Below are positions 24,637 through 34,323 of a stretch of 64,000 nt of DNA, piece by piece (within the stretch, counting starts at the first letter, position 1; every line of letters begins with the position of its first letter). The notes beneath the pieces were generated by a model. The model was given only the letters and a program-made list of their open reading frames with translations, did not search any database and had not been told where the DNA came from. The stretch comes from Corinectria fuckeliana. Lineage: Eukaryota > Ascomycota > Sordariomycetes > Hypocreales > Nectriaceae. Location of the stretch: contig WPDH01000493.1 of NCBI GenBank assembly GCA_019137255.1, positions 1 to 64,000 of the forward strand, given 5' to 3'. Both the position numbers and the translations under genes were made by a program.

Positions 24637-27600
24637 GAACCGCCAGCAGCACTCCCATGTCCTCACCCGGCCTGTTCAGCCCCTCGGGCTCGCGGCACAA
24701 TCTAGTTACTTCTGTCTCCGAGAGCAATACCCCGGTGAACGTGTCCAGCCCTCTTCTGCATCCGCTGCAGATGCACAGAGTTAGGGAGTAAGTGCCATTG
24801 TTATTATGCGAACTCGCCCATCATGCCTTCCCGCGCCTCTTTCCTGCCTTTGTGCCGCCAGAGACGCGGGCTTGTTTGTCAAACACTAACCACCCCCACT
24901 TTAGAACCCACAAGGCCCTCATCGACTCAGACAATATCACGGGCCGGAAAACTATTAATCAGTATGAAGTGATTGAGGAGATCGGTCGTGGCATGCACGG
25001 AAAAGTCAAGCTGGCCCGGAACATGGAGACCGGAGAGAATGTGGCAATCAAGATCATAGCCCGTTTTTCCAAGAAGCGACGACTTGGCAAGGTCACCGCC
25101 AAGTCGCCTCAGGACAAGACTAAGAAGGAGATTGCCATTCTCAAGAAGATTCGGCATGAAAACGTTGTCGCTCTCCTCGAAGTCATCGATGACCCGGAAC
25201 TCAAGAAAATCTACATGGTTCTCGAGCACGTCGAACTCGGTGAGGTTGTCTGGCGCAAGAAGGGCCTCCCGCACATCTGCCAGTTTGAACGGAGACGCAT
25301 TGAGCGCGAAATGCGAGGCGAGCCACCGACTCCCGAGGAGGAAAAGTACGAGCAGATCCTCGAACGTCGCCAAGCCCTCAAGCAACTGAAGCGTGCCAAG
25401 ATGGCTCAGAACTACGCCGTCCCGACCGACCACTGGAGTGCCGAGCATGGGGCTGGTGATGAGGCTGGGAGCAGTCTGGGCAGCCAGTCCCGCATCCCAT
25501 CGCGGGAGGAATTTGCCATTAGCGATGAGCCGCTATCGCGCCCTGTCTCGCGTCAGACTTCCCGCGCCGAGTCGAGCGCCCACTCGCGGTCCCGGTCTGC
25601 CGTTTCTTCTACTCGAGCCGTCGACGACAATGAGGAGGCCTGCTGGGAGGACGACGTGGAGACCCCTGCTCCCCTCCGGTCGAATCAGTCTTCGAGCGTT
25701 GCCCTAGACGGAACCATGTACGGTGCCTACTTTGAGGATGGGTTCAGAGGCCGTTCACCCAGCATGGCCGACTCCATCATTTCGCACATGTCTTCGCTCG
25801 ACTTCAACCCACAGCAGCAGCATGATCCCTTCTCCGATGACTTCTCGTACGTCCCCTGCTTCACATTCACCCAAGCGCGATCAACCTTTCAAGACACCGT
25901 TTTGGGATTGGAGTACCTGCACTACCAGGGCGTTGTGCATCGAGACATCAAGCCTGCAAACCTACTTTGGAGCAAAGAACACCGGGTCAAGATCTCCGAC
26001 TTTGGCGTCTCCTACTTTGGCCGGCCCATCCGCGATGGCGAGTTCGACGATACGGTTTCTGAGTCAGAAGCTAAGGATTTCGATGACGATCTCGAGCTCG
26101 CAAAGACGGTTGGAACACCTGCGTTCTTCGCCCCGGAATTGTGTTACACCGACATTGACCAGGAGCAGCCCAAGGTCTCTGAGCAAATCGATGTGTGGTC
26201 TCTCGGCGTGACACTCTATTGCTTGATCTACGCCCGCATCCCGTTCCTTGCCGAAGATGAGTTCCAGATGTTCCGCAAGATTGCCACCGAGGAGGTCTAC
26301 ATTCCTCGCCGCCGTCTCAAGCCGGTACACCCTTCGACGTCACCCATGGTCACTTCTCTGTACAAGCGGCAAAATATGCACCCGTACCGTGACGACAACG
26401 ATCTCGAGTACGAAGATGTTGACAACTTGCTGGTTGATTTGCTCCGGCAGATGCTCACCAAGAACCCCGAAAAGCGAATCCGCCTGAGGGACATCAAGCG
26501 ACACCCGTGGGTTGTCCAGAATATTGCGAACCCTATCGGGTGGCTCGACGACACCGACCCCGCGAGACCGTCATCTGGTCGCAGGATCCAGGTTGACGAG
26601 AGAGAAATGTCCTCGGCCGTCGTTCCGCTCACCTTCCTCGAGCGAGCCCGTTCTGTTGTCAAAAAGGCCGTCGGCAAGGTCATGCACCCCCTGGTGGAGC
26701 GCAGCGAGAGCAAGACGCGGCATCGGGCGTCCAGCAGCGCAGCTAGCGAGGCCGGCGATAGTATGCACAACAATGGCTCGGGCCCCCCTACGCCTCAGCC
26801 GAGTTTTCGTGACTATCGTCGCAAAAGCCTCCGCATCGACGACTACTTCGCAAACGCCTTTCGGGAGGCTGGCTCGACTCCGGAACATCCCCTTGCCATT
26901 AGTCAGACGACCAGCACCCAGCCATCATCGGTAGTTTACGATCCACTGGCGACGGTGCTACCCCCGGTCGACACCCCTCGAGGACATTCGCATTCGCAGA
27001 GCGAGACGACTGAATCTTCGCAGGATATCGCGAGGTCCAACTCTCCGGCTTCCCTCTGGCCATTTCACCGACATGCTCACAGTTTCGGCCACGGCCTCGG
27101 CCACATGAAGCAGCCCAGCAACAACTGGCTGTATCTCGCGCCTGCCTTGCCTGTCTCGCGCACGACACCTACGACACCCAGCCTCCCCTCACAGCTGGAT
27201 GGCCCAGAGGGTTTCGGGACCGACACAGCCCGCAAGACGCGTGATGTGGAATCAGGGCTTGACGAAAGCTCCCGAGCACGTTCCGTCGACCGTGGGCTCT
27301 TTGCCAGCGCAGACAAGCGGGCTGAGCCCAAGGTAGCGCTGAGCACTGCGGTGGCACCCGGCAAGCCTTCCCGTTACAACCGACCTGTTCGATCCATCGA
27401 TCTCGGTAGGGGCGCGCCGGAGCAAGTTCTGGGATCACCGCTCGCCTCGTCCCTCAAGTCGGCCGCCGGGTATCAGCATGGCCAGCCACACTCCGATACC
27501 AACTTCAATCATCGACCATTTCCCGTGATGGACGGGAGGCCACCCACGGCCCACCGCATGGACAGTGCTCCTGATGCCAGCTCTTGGGGAAACTATGAAG

Positions 27601-28361
27601 CTTCCCCACGGATGACCGAGATCTGTTCTGAGCCGATGGTCATCCCCTGTCCACACTCGCCTGATGCCGAAGAATGGGAGCGGAACCAAGCTGCCCCGTC
27701 ACGAGGAGACACGATGGCAACAACCAAGTCTTCAAGCACCGAGTCGATGGAGGGGCTGGCTACACCTCTTACCAGCCCTAGTGAACTGGCAAGCCCGGTC
27801 TCGGCCCTGCCTTCAACGGCGAACGCATCTGACCGGATGTTGGCTTTCCAGTCTGACCCATCCCTACCGGCCTTGCTCAGCGGCGCCAGCTCCGTATCTG
27901 CAGACATGGAGGCTGAGCTGCTCGGCAAGCCAGGGGTTGTGAGTGCCCACCCGTCGCTACTTGAATCCACGGATTCGCTCACGCCTCCTGCCATGAGCAA
28001 GGAACCGGCGACCGGGTTTCCTATGGACCAAGTGTTTTCGAACCCGCCCGCCATGGACAGTGGCCCGTTGACGGTGCATATGGAAGGAGGCTGTTCCCGG
28101 GACTCGATGACGAGCACGCCTGTGGTACGACCAGTTGAAGATGACGAAGACGACGAGGGCAGTGACGATGGAATCCTCCTGATGGCCAAGGCGAAGAAGA
28201 AGAAGCCGGTGTCCACCAACGGGGTTCCACGACCACCGGCCTTTTCTGCTCGGCGGCGCGATACCAACATCAGCATTGCCAGCACAGAGACGGCCAAGAA
28301 GATTTCCGTACACAGCGACGAGGGGACGTCGCACTACGAACAATTATACCCTACCCCCTAA
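24480..28361 (+). CDS. sak1: Ssp1/Sak1-like (CaMKK-related) protein kinase
   Basis: A serine/threonine kinase of 1254 residues in two exons (24480-24787 and 24905-28361; 117-nt intron). It belongs to the fungal Sak1/Tos3/Ssp1 family, which phosphorylates the activation loop of Snf1/AMPK (family knowledge). Visible motifs are IGRGMHGKVKLA (about 127), VAIKII (about 148), HRDIKPANLL (about 447), DFGVSYFG (about 467) and GTPAFFAPEL (about 512). A roughly 200-residue Ser- and charge-rich insert splits the kinase domain between the hinge (MVLEHVELGEV) and TFQDTVLGLEYLH, typical of this family. The N-terminus has His runs and Ser/Gln stretches, and the 600-residue C-terminal tail is Ser/Pro-rich. 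The exon join restores RETHKALIDSDN before the kinase domain. The ATG is the first in frame, with a strong context (A at -3, G at +4). It is convergent with ALG2. Confidence 0.88.
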
Positions 28362-29355
28362 CTGATGAGATTTTACTCAGTTTTCATTCATACACTACTG
28401 TCGGACTTCAGACCAGTCATGAAGGACTTATTAACAGGCCAATTTGCATTTGTGCCATACTGTTTTGGAGATATTATCGGAGCATCAGGCCAACGTGGTT
28501 GTGCCTGCTATCGCATCATGGCCGTGCATGTTATTACTAGACCATCGCTTTTGGAGGGTCCGCCTCTTCTTATTTTTCTTTCTTCATTTCATACCTAGGC
28601 GGCTCAATTACTTGCACGGACGTTATGCTATCGGGTTTGAGAATGTTTCCCGTCTTGGGAAGGCTGCGATGAATGGATGAGGGAAACGAGACAACAAATG
28701 GGTTTACGAGATTGAGGATGCACGATGACGGAGAATGAGGTCTGGGTCGGCGAATAGGGTCGGACAGACAGACCTTGGGGCATTTGGGCGCCTGGAAGCA
28801 AGGAGCCCGTGTAGATGACGGATTCATACAAAGACTGCTTGAGCATGGACAGAGCATTACCCCCGGGACGCCACGGGGGATTTAACTGGGTTGGGAGGCT
28901 ATCTGCACATACGAAAATGTCACTATTCCCCGTTATCACTACTGAGCCAAGCGCGAGGGACACTGGCTGTATTTTGTTGGGTGGGACGGACGAGCGTCGA
29001 GAAGGAGTGCGCGTCAAGAGGAGCATTTGCATGGACACTCGGGGGACGCAGACTTGTTTTCATAGTTTTCTTTCTTGTGTAACGGGTGGCGAGAGAGAGG
29101 AGGATATAGGTGGCAAGCGATGCACGAGCGAGCTAGCTGATGATGAATCAATGGAAGCGGGTGTGGGATATGCTGAACCGTGAACGGTGATGGCGAAAGA
29201 TCCTCTGATGGCAGTCGCCCGGAGTGCAGATCTGGTACTCAATTTACAAGGCTTGTACCCTAATTATCTCACTGTTCTCTTACATATTTGTCCCAAGTAT
29301 GTGACTTGTCGTATAATTCTCTATGGTATCAAAGCATAAATGTCCAACCTTTGGC
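28362..29355. other. Convergent intergenic spacer
   Basis: About 1 kb between the 3' ends of the kinase gene and ALG2. It probably contains both 3' untranslated regions. No gene, repeat or hairpin stands out. Confidence 0.5.
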
Positions 29356-30877
29356 CTATACAGAGCTTGCCCCTCGCGCAAAGATACTGGACACCACGAG
29401 GCCTGAGGTGAAGAAGAGGGCAAGGCCGGCCACGTTGACAATGGTGTTGAATATCGGCGGGGGACGTTTCTGTCCCACAATCTCGTTGATAATGGTATCG
29501 AAGCGCTCAGCCATCTGGTCGCGGCCAAAGAGGCTGCGCACTCGCGTCGCACCGCGCTCGCCCATGGCTGCCAGTTCAACGTCGGGCATGGCGAGGGCGC
29601 GCTGGACGACACGCGACCAAGCGGGCACGTCGTCCGGGGCGCGCAACCAGCCGGTCTCCTCGTCGCGGATGGTTTCGACGGGGCCGCCCGAGTTGGCGGC
29701 GAGGACGGGGGTGCGGGCGAGCATGGCCTCGAGGGGCACGATGCCGAAGTGCTCGTTGGCGGGGGTGTAGACGAGGAGGCGGGCGGAGCGGAGGAGGGCG
29801 GCCTTGAGCGAGTTGGGGATGGAGAGGAGGAAGAGAACGGAGACCGAGGTTGGTGCGGAGAGGGCGGTGACGAGGGTCTTGCTGGTGAGGTGCTCAAGGT
29901 TGAGGGAGGAGGCGAGTTCTTGGAGCTCGTTGTGGTATTGGACGTTTTCGGCAACGCGATGATCGTAGCCACCTGAGAGATCAATTTCCTGTCATGCGTT
30001 GAGGAGAGAGAGGCCATACCTGCGAGGATGAGGCGCACGCCCTTGCGCTGGTCTTCGGGGATGGCAGCAAAGGCCTTTATAGCCAGAGCAATGTCCTTCT
30101 TTCTCTCGAACCGGTTGATGCTGAGGATGAGCTTCTCGCCCTCGAAAACATTGCCGCCGTCGCGTGCGAGCCCCTCGTAGTCCTCTTCCTTGGGCTCGGT
30201 GTCGACGCAGGGATAGACGACCTTGGTGGCGACGCGGGTCTTCAGGCTCGGCCAAGTGCGGTCGACGACGTTCTTTGTAAACTCGGAGTTGACGGCGACA
30301 GCATGCGCGAAGCCCATGCTCCACTCCTCGACGCGGTCGAAGGGCAGGCGGTAGAGGCGCTTGAGGGAAGATTCGCGGCCGCGGGCGAGCAGCAGGTCGG
30401 GAAAGTGGCAGTAGAAGAGGACGGGCGGGGCGGGGGCGAGGTAGCGCAGCAGGGGCAGGCCGGCGGAGAGCTGGTCGACGACGAAGGCGCGGGGCCGCAG
30501 GGCGCGCAGCTCGCCGGAGAGGGCGATGTGGACGAGGAGGTGGACGTGGCGGAGGATGGCGCAGAGGATGGCGAGGCGGGCAAGGATGGACATGGGGACG
30601 AGCCAGTGGCCGCGGACCCGGACGTCGAGGGTGCCTGTAGAAGCAGATGGACGGGTCAGTTCCGTTCCCGGGAAGTGGAGGGAAGACAGGTACCGTCGCG
30701 ACACTCGTCGAAGCAGTGCTCGGGATCGCAGTGGTTGGTGAAGATGACGACGCGATGGCCGCGGGTCTGCAGGCCGACGGCGGCATCGACGACGAGCCGC
30801 TCGGCGCCACCGATGCCGAGATCGGGGTGGAAGAAGACGACGGCGCCTTGGCCTTTGTCTTGTTCGCCTTGAGGCAT
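29356..30877 (-). CDS. alg2: Alpha-1,3/1,6-mannosyltransferase ALG2
   Basis: ALG2 adds the second and third mannose to the dolichol-linked oligosaccharide on the cytosolic face of the ER. The protein has 471 residues from three exons (30877-30694, 30634-30020, 29972-29356) with introns of 59 and 47 nt. Signatures are FFHPDLGIGGAERLVVDAA at the N-terminus, VLFYCHFPDLLLA, SINRFERKKDIALAI, AGGYDHRVAENVQYHNEL (restored by the second splice) and the EX7E block EHFGIVPLE near residue 340, all typical of GT4 ALG2. A hydrophobic stretch near residue 80 and a C-terminal membrane segment (VNVAGLALFFTSGLVVSSIF) fit ER attachment. The start is the only ATG before the GIGGAER motif. Its pathway partner ALG14 is also in this window. 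It is tandem with the Fic gene upstream and convergent with the kinase. Confidence 0.93.
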
Positions 30878-31259
30878 CTTGGACGAGTTCGCGTTTCGCT
30901 CTCCGTGTGGTGGGTGGGTGGGTGGGTTGAGTTGAGTTGAGTGGGAGGTTGTGTGTGGTGGTGCGCAGTGGTGGGGTGGTGAGGTTGAGGTTGAAAGCTG
31001 CCAGATAATTATCTAAGAGCTGGAGCAGCTAAAACAACGTGGGGCAAGGGGTACTTGGCTTAATTAGTGGGGTGCTCAGCGTGCAGGTACGTACCAGCAG
31101 GTACCGTTCCCCGGAGTCTTGGCTCCTGACGTCGTTGGTGTCACATGCAAGATGGACCACAACACGGCGGATGACGAGAATACAACGAGCATGCGCTGCA
31201 TGGTACAAGGCACGTTGATGTAAGTTGTATCTAGGACTCAGCGTCAGGTAGCTCGGCGA
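30878..31259. other. ALG2 promoter / Fic 3' region with short tandem repeats
   Basis: This 382-nt spacer holds GTGG and GGGT runs and GAGTT units at about 30908-30946 just upstream of ALG2, and paired GGTAC palindromes (CAGGTACGTACC, CAGGTACC) near 31084-31105. It should contain the ALG2 promoter and the end of the Fic transcript. Confidence 0.45.
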
Positions 31260-32519
31260 TCATCTGGCTCTTCCTCTCCATGAGAGTTCTCCCTTTTCAT
31301 GGAGTTCTTTCTTTCCATGACATTCTCCTGCTATGATCTTCAGTTTCCCGTTTCCTTTCCAGACTTTTTCCTTGGCACCCTTTCCCGCCAGCTTTTTCTT
31401 CAGCTCCCGAAGTCGGATCACAGCTTTCTGCAAAACAAATGTGGCATATTCGCCATGTCCCTCCATATTCTGGCTAGCCCGCTTTTTAATACCCATATAT
31501 TCGACCCTGTCCTCGCCTTGCTCACCGATTGGGATGATTATCCCAGCATATCGGCACATTATGGCATTAAGAATCATCCGACATAATCTGCCATTGCCAT
31601 CTTGAAAGGGGTGAATACTAACAAACTCAAGAGAGTACTTGGAAGCAATGGAAAAAGGATCGATGACATTCTGCTCCTCAGCGGTCGCTAAATCACGTTT
31701 GAGGTTGTCGCACATCTCCTTCATCTTTGCCGGAATGAAGCTTGGAACTGTGAAGTTGGTGGATCCAGCACCAACGACAACCTTTCGATAAATTCCGCCG
31801 TATTTCTCTGGCGGGACGTCGGGCATATTTGGTTCGACAATTGGTACTCCTGTAGTGAGGATTTTGTGCGTTGTATTGATCAAGTCCTCAGTGAGATCTT
31901 GTTTTTCGACAACAAATGCATGGATCAGGTATTGGAATGATTTTGCATGCTGAATGATCTCGTTTCGGCCTCTGAGAATGTACTGAGAAGGCAGATTTCT
32001 GAGACCTGGCTGTTGACGGTATAGTTCGAGCAGTGCTTGTTGATATGCTGAGTCTCTCTCAGAAATTGGGCCGATGTCCTCTCCAGCAAAGATTTTCCTG
32101 CACAGTTGAACAGTGATATCCCAACTAAGGCCTGCACGCTCAATCATGTTGCTACCAAAGATGGCTCGAACCATGGTCTCCTGAATTTCATGGGCGATGA
32201 CGTCCTGCTGTGAGTTGTCGGGGGCGGTGGTTTGGATGGCATTCATCCAATTAGTTGCTTTCTCAAACAACTTCTTTGGATCTTGGTCTTGTGCGTATTG
32301 GCGGTAAACGTCGTCGGCGCGAATGGTGATCGACAGGTTCTCCATGTTTTTCTGGGACGAAGATGGCCATGCTTTAGAGATGGTAGTGCGGAGGCCTTGC
32401 GCCATCAAGGATCGCTTCCGTGGGCTGGATGGTGTGGAGGAGCAACGCGAAATGTCAAGGTCATCGAAAGCATCGACAAGGGCTTTGCGCTTGCCTTTCA
32501 TTTCGATGGGAGAAGCCAT
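31260..32519 (-). CDS. Fic-domain protein (probable AMP transferase)
   Basis: An intron-free gene for 419 residues with a complete Fic core motif, HPFQDGNGR (303-311) followed by LCR, so the catalytic His, the acidic metal ligand and the anion-binding Arg are all present. Fic enzymes transfer AMP or related groups to hydroxyl side chains of target proteins. Upstream, GSNMIERAG (122-130) resembles the class II inhibitory motif (S/T)xxxE(G/N), with Ser 123 and Glu 127 kept but Arg where Gly/Asn is usual. The C-terminal 60 residues are very rich in Lys and Arg and might bind nucleic acid or direct the protein to the nucleus (inference). Third codon positions are less GC-rich than next door: 11 of the first 20 codons end in G/C, against 20 of 20 in the enoyl-CoA isomerase gene. 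No signal peptide or membrane segment is seen. The target is unknown. Confidence 0.9.
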   Translation of the reverse strand: MASPIEMKGKRKALVDAFDDLDISRCSSTPSSPRKRSLMAQGLRTTISKAWPSSSQKNMENLSITIRADDVYRQYAQDQDPKKLFEKATNWMNAIQTTAPDNSQQDVIAHEIQETMVRAIFGSNMIERAGLSWDITVQLCRKIFAGEDIGPISERDSAYQQALLELYRQQPGLRNLPSQYILRGRNEIIQHAKSFQYLIHAFVVEKQDLTEDLINTTHKILTTGVPIVEPNMPDVPPEKYGGIYRKVVVGAGSTNFTVPSFIPAKMKEMCDNLKRDLATAEEQNVIDPFSIASKYSLEFVSIHPFQDGNGRLCRMILNAIMCRYAGIIIPIGEQGEDRVEYMGIKKRASQNMEGHGEYATFVLQKAVIRLRELKKKLAGKGAKEKVWKGNGKLKIIAGECHGKKELHEKGELSWRGRAR

Positions 32520-32986
32520 GGTGAAATAAGTCTGGCGCTTAACGTTTTAGCAGCAAAAGGATTGCCAGTGAAATGTCGGAGAATATTGTCTTGTGTTGTG
32601 TTTGGGGGAAGTTTTGCTTGGGAAAGGAGAGACGACGCGGTGCTCAGTACTTGGTCTACCTTGATGGGAGGCGACCATATTGTGTTGGCTGCCACGTGGT
32701 CTCCTAAGTTTTGAGGCAATAACCAAAGAAAAGGAAAAAAACTTTGGCAGGTAATAATACCCGATACGAAGCCATCCAGGTTTGCTGTAGACACGCGCTA
32801 CATTTGTATATACACGCGTTGCTACGAATTGATTTACATCCAAGACACACACACACGCACGCACCCCTTTCCCAACCTCGGGACCGTCCATGAGCCGAGG
32901 CGCTCGCTGACTAGGCCTACATAGTAGATACATACATCGCCAACCCTCAATCCTCAACCCAACCCCTCAGAAACACCTCCCCAACA
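32520..32986. promoter_or_regulatory. Divergent Fic / enoyl-CoA isomerase promoter
   Basis: A 467-nt spacer between two divergent starts. It contains a short CA run (about 32850-32862) and the inverted word CCTACATAGTAG at 32916-32927, which recurs elsewhere in intergenic DNA of the window. No defined factor site is recognised. Confidence 0.4.
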
Positions 32987-33907
32987 ATGGCGCGGCTCTT
33001 CTCCCTCACCATCCCCCCCGTCGCCTCGCACCCCGGCGGCACGCTGGTGTGCACGCAGCCCGCGCCGGCCGTCTACCTGCTCACGCTCACGTCGCCGCCC
33101 GACAACCGCATCACGGCGCCCGTGTGCCGCGCGCTGCTCGAGGCCCTCGACATCGTCGAGTTCGGCTACCCGCCCGGCGTCGTCGCCACCACCTCGGGCA
33201 TCCCCAAGTTCTACAGCAACGGGCTCGACCTGGAGCATGCCGTCGACACCGACGGGTTCTGGGCGCTGCTGTACAGCGTCTGGAGGCGCTTCCTGACGTG
33301 AGTTTTTGTTTCTTTCTCTTCTTTTTCTTTTTGCGCCGCCGCCCCCCTTTGCATTCATCTGAGGAACTTTGGGGAAAGGAACTTACCCGAAATTAGATAT
33401 CCCATGCCTACCGTCGCCCTCATCAACGGCCACGCCTTCGCTGGCGGCCTCATGCTCGCCACCGCGCAAGACTACCGCCTGGCGCCCTCCCCGCGCGGCT
33501 TCCTCTGCGTCAACGAGCTGCTCTTCGGCGCGCCGCTGAAGCCCGCCATGGCCGCGCTCTTCCGCGCCAAGTTCCCCGCGGCCACGTACCGCACGCTGGT
33601 GCTCGAGGCCCGGCGCTTCGCCGCGCCCGAGGCCGTGGCTGCGGGCATCGCCGACGCCGTGGCCGAGAAGCCCGAGGACCTGCTGGCCTTTGTCGCGGAG
33701 CGCGACCTGGTCACCAAGGCCAAGTCGGGCGTGTACGGCGTGCTCAAGGCCGAGATGTACCACGCGCTGGTCGACTACATGAAGACGCCCGGGATGGAGG
33801 GCCACGAGGCGCGGTTCGATGAGGCGCAGGCGCGCGAGGCGGAGAGGCGCGAGTTTGGCAAGGTGTGGTACGAGCAATGGGTCAAGGAAGCCAAGGCCAA
33901 GCTGTAG
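32987..33907 (+). CDS. eci1: Peroxisomal enoyl-CoA hydratase/isomerase family protein
   Basis: A crotonase-fold protein of 273 residues in two exons (32987-33297 and 33397-33907; 99-nt intron). Family marks are SPPDNRIT near the N-terminus, KFYSNGLDLE (oxyanion region), NGHAFAGGLMLA (114-125) and NELLFGAPL, whose Glu lies where delta3,delta2-enoyl-CoA isomerases carry their catalytic acid. The last three residues are AKL, a type 1 peroxisomal targeting signal, so it probably assists beta-oxidation of unsaturated fatty acids in peroxisomes. Codons are extremely GC-rich at third positions. Assignment as isomerase rather than hydratase rests on the single acidic residue and is less certain than the family. 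It is divergent from the Fic gene and convergent with the TBC gene. Confidence 0.88.
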
Positions 33908-34323
33908 CGAGTGGCCTGGGGCTGTGGGGTGTACGACGTCTGCCATGTCATTGTGTATACCGTGTTCTATGCTCCTGTTCTAAAGATGGTTTTTGCAAGT
34001 GCGTGTGTCTGAGACCAGGGGGATATCGCAGTGCTCCGTCCCAAAACCAAACCAAACCAAGCCATGTCTCGCCGGACCGAACACCCCTATAAGAAAACTG
34101 ACGAGAAAAAAAGGAAAGTCTTTTGGTAAAATGAACGCCGCAATGCTGACTCCTCTGAGCGGCTTGTGTTTCCAGCGACTCCAATGGGGGGGTATCATGG
34201 CCTCTGATGTAAACTCCTTAAAACCTGCTCCTGCTCCTGCTCCTGCTCCTGTCCAAATGAAAGTGTCCAACCATTCGTCTTCTCCGTCTGTCTTGGTTGA
34301 AATTCTTGCGACTACTCCTCCGG
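33908..34323. other. Convergent spacer with CTGCTC repeat
   Basis: A 416-nt spacer between the enoyl-CoA isomerase and TBC genes. It has a short AACCA run at about 34042-34062 and four to five CCTGCT units at 34224-34251. No gene is seen. Confidence 0.5.
34224..34251. repeat. CCTGCT hexanucleotide repeat
   Basis: About four and a half tandem CCTGCT units in the 3' spacer after the TBC gene stop. Simple-sequence repeat. Confidence 0.85.
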
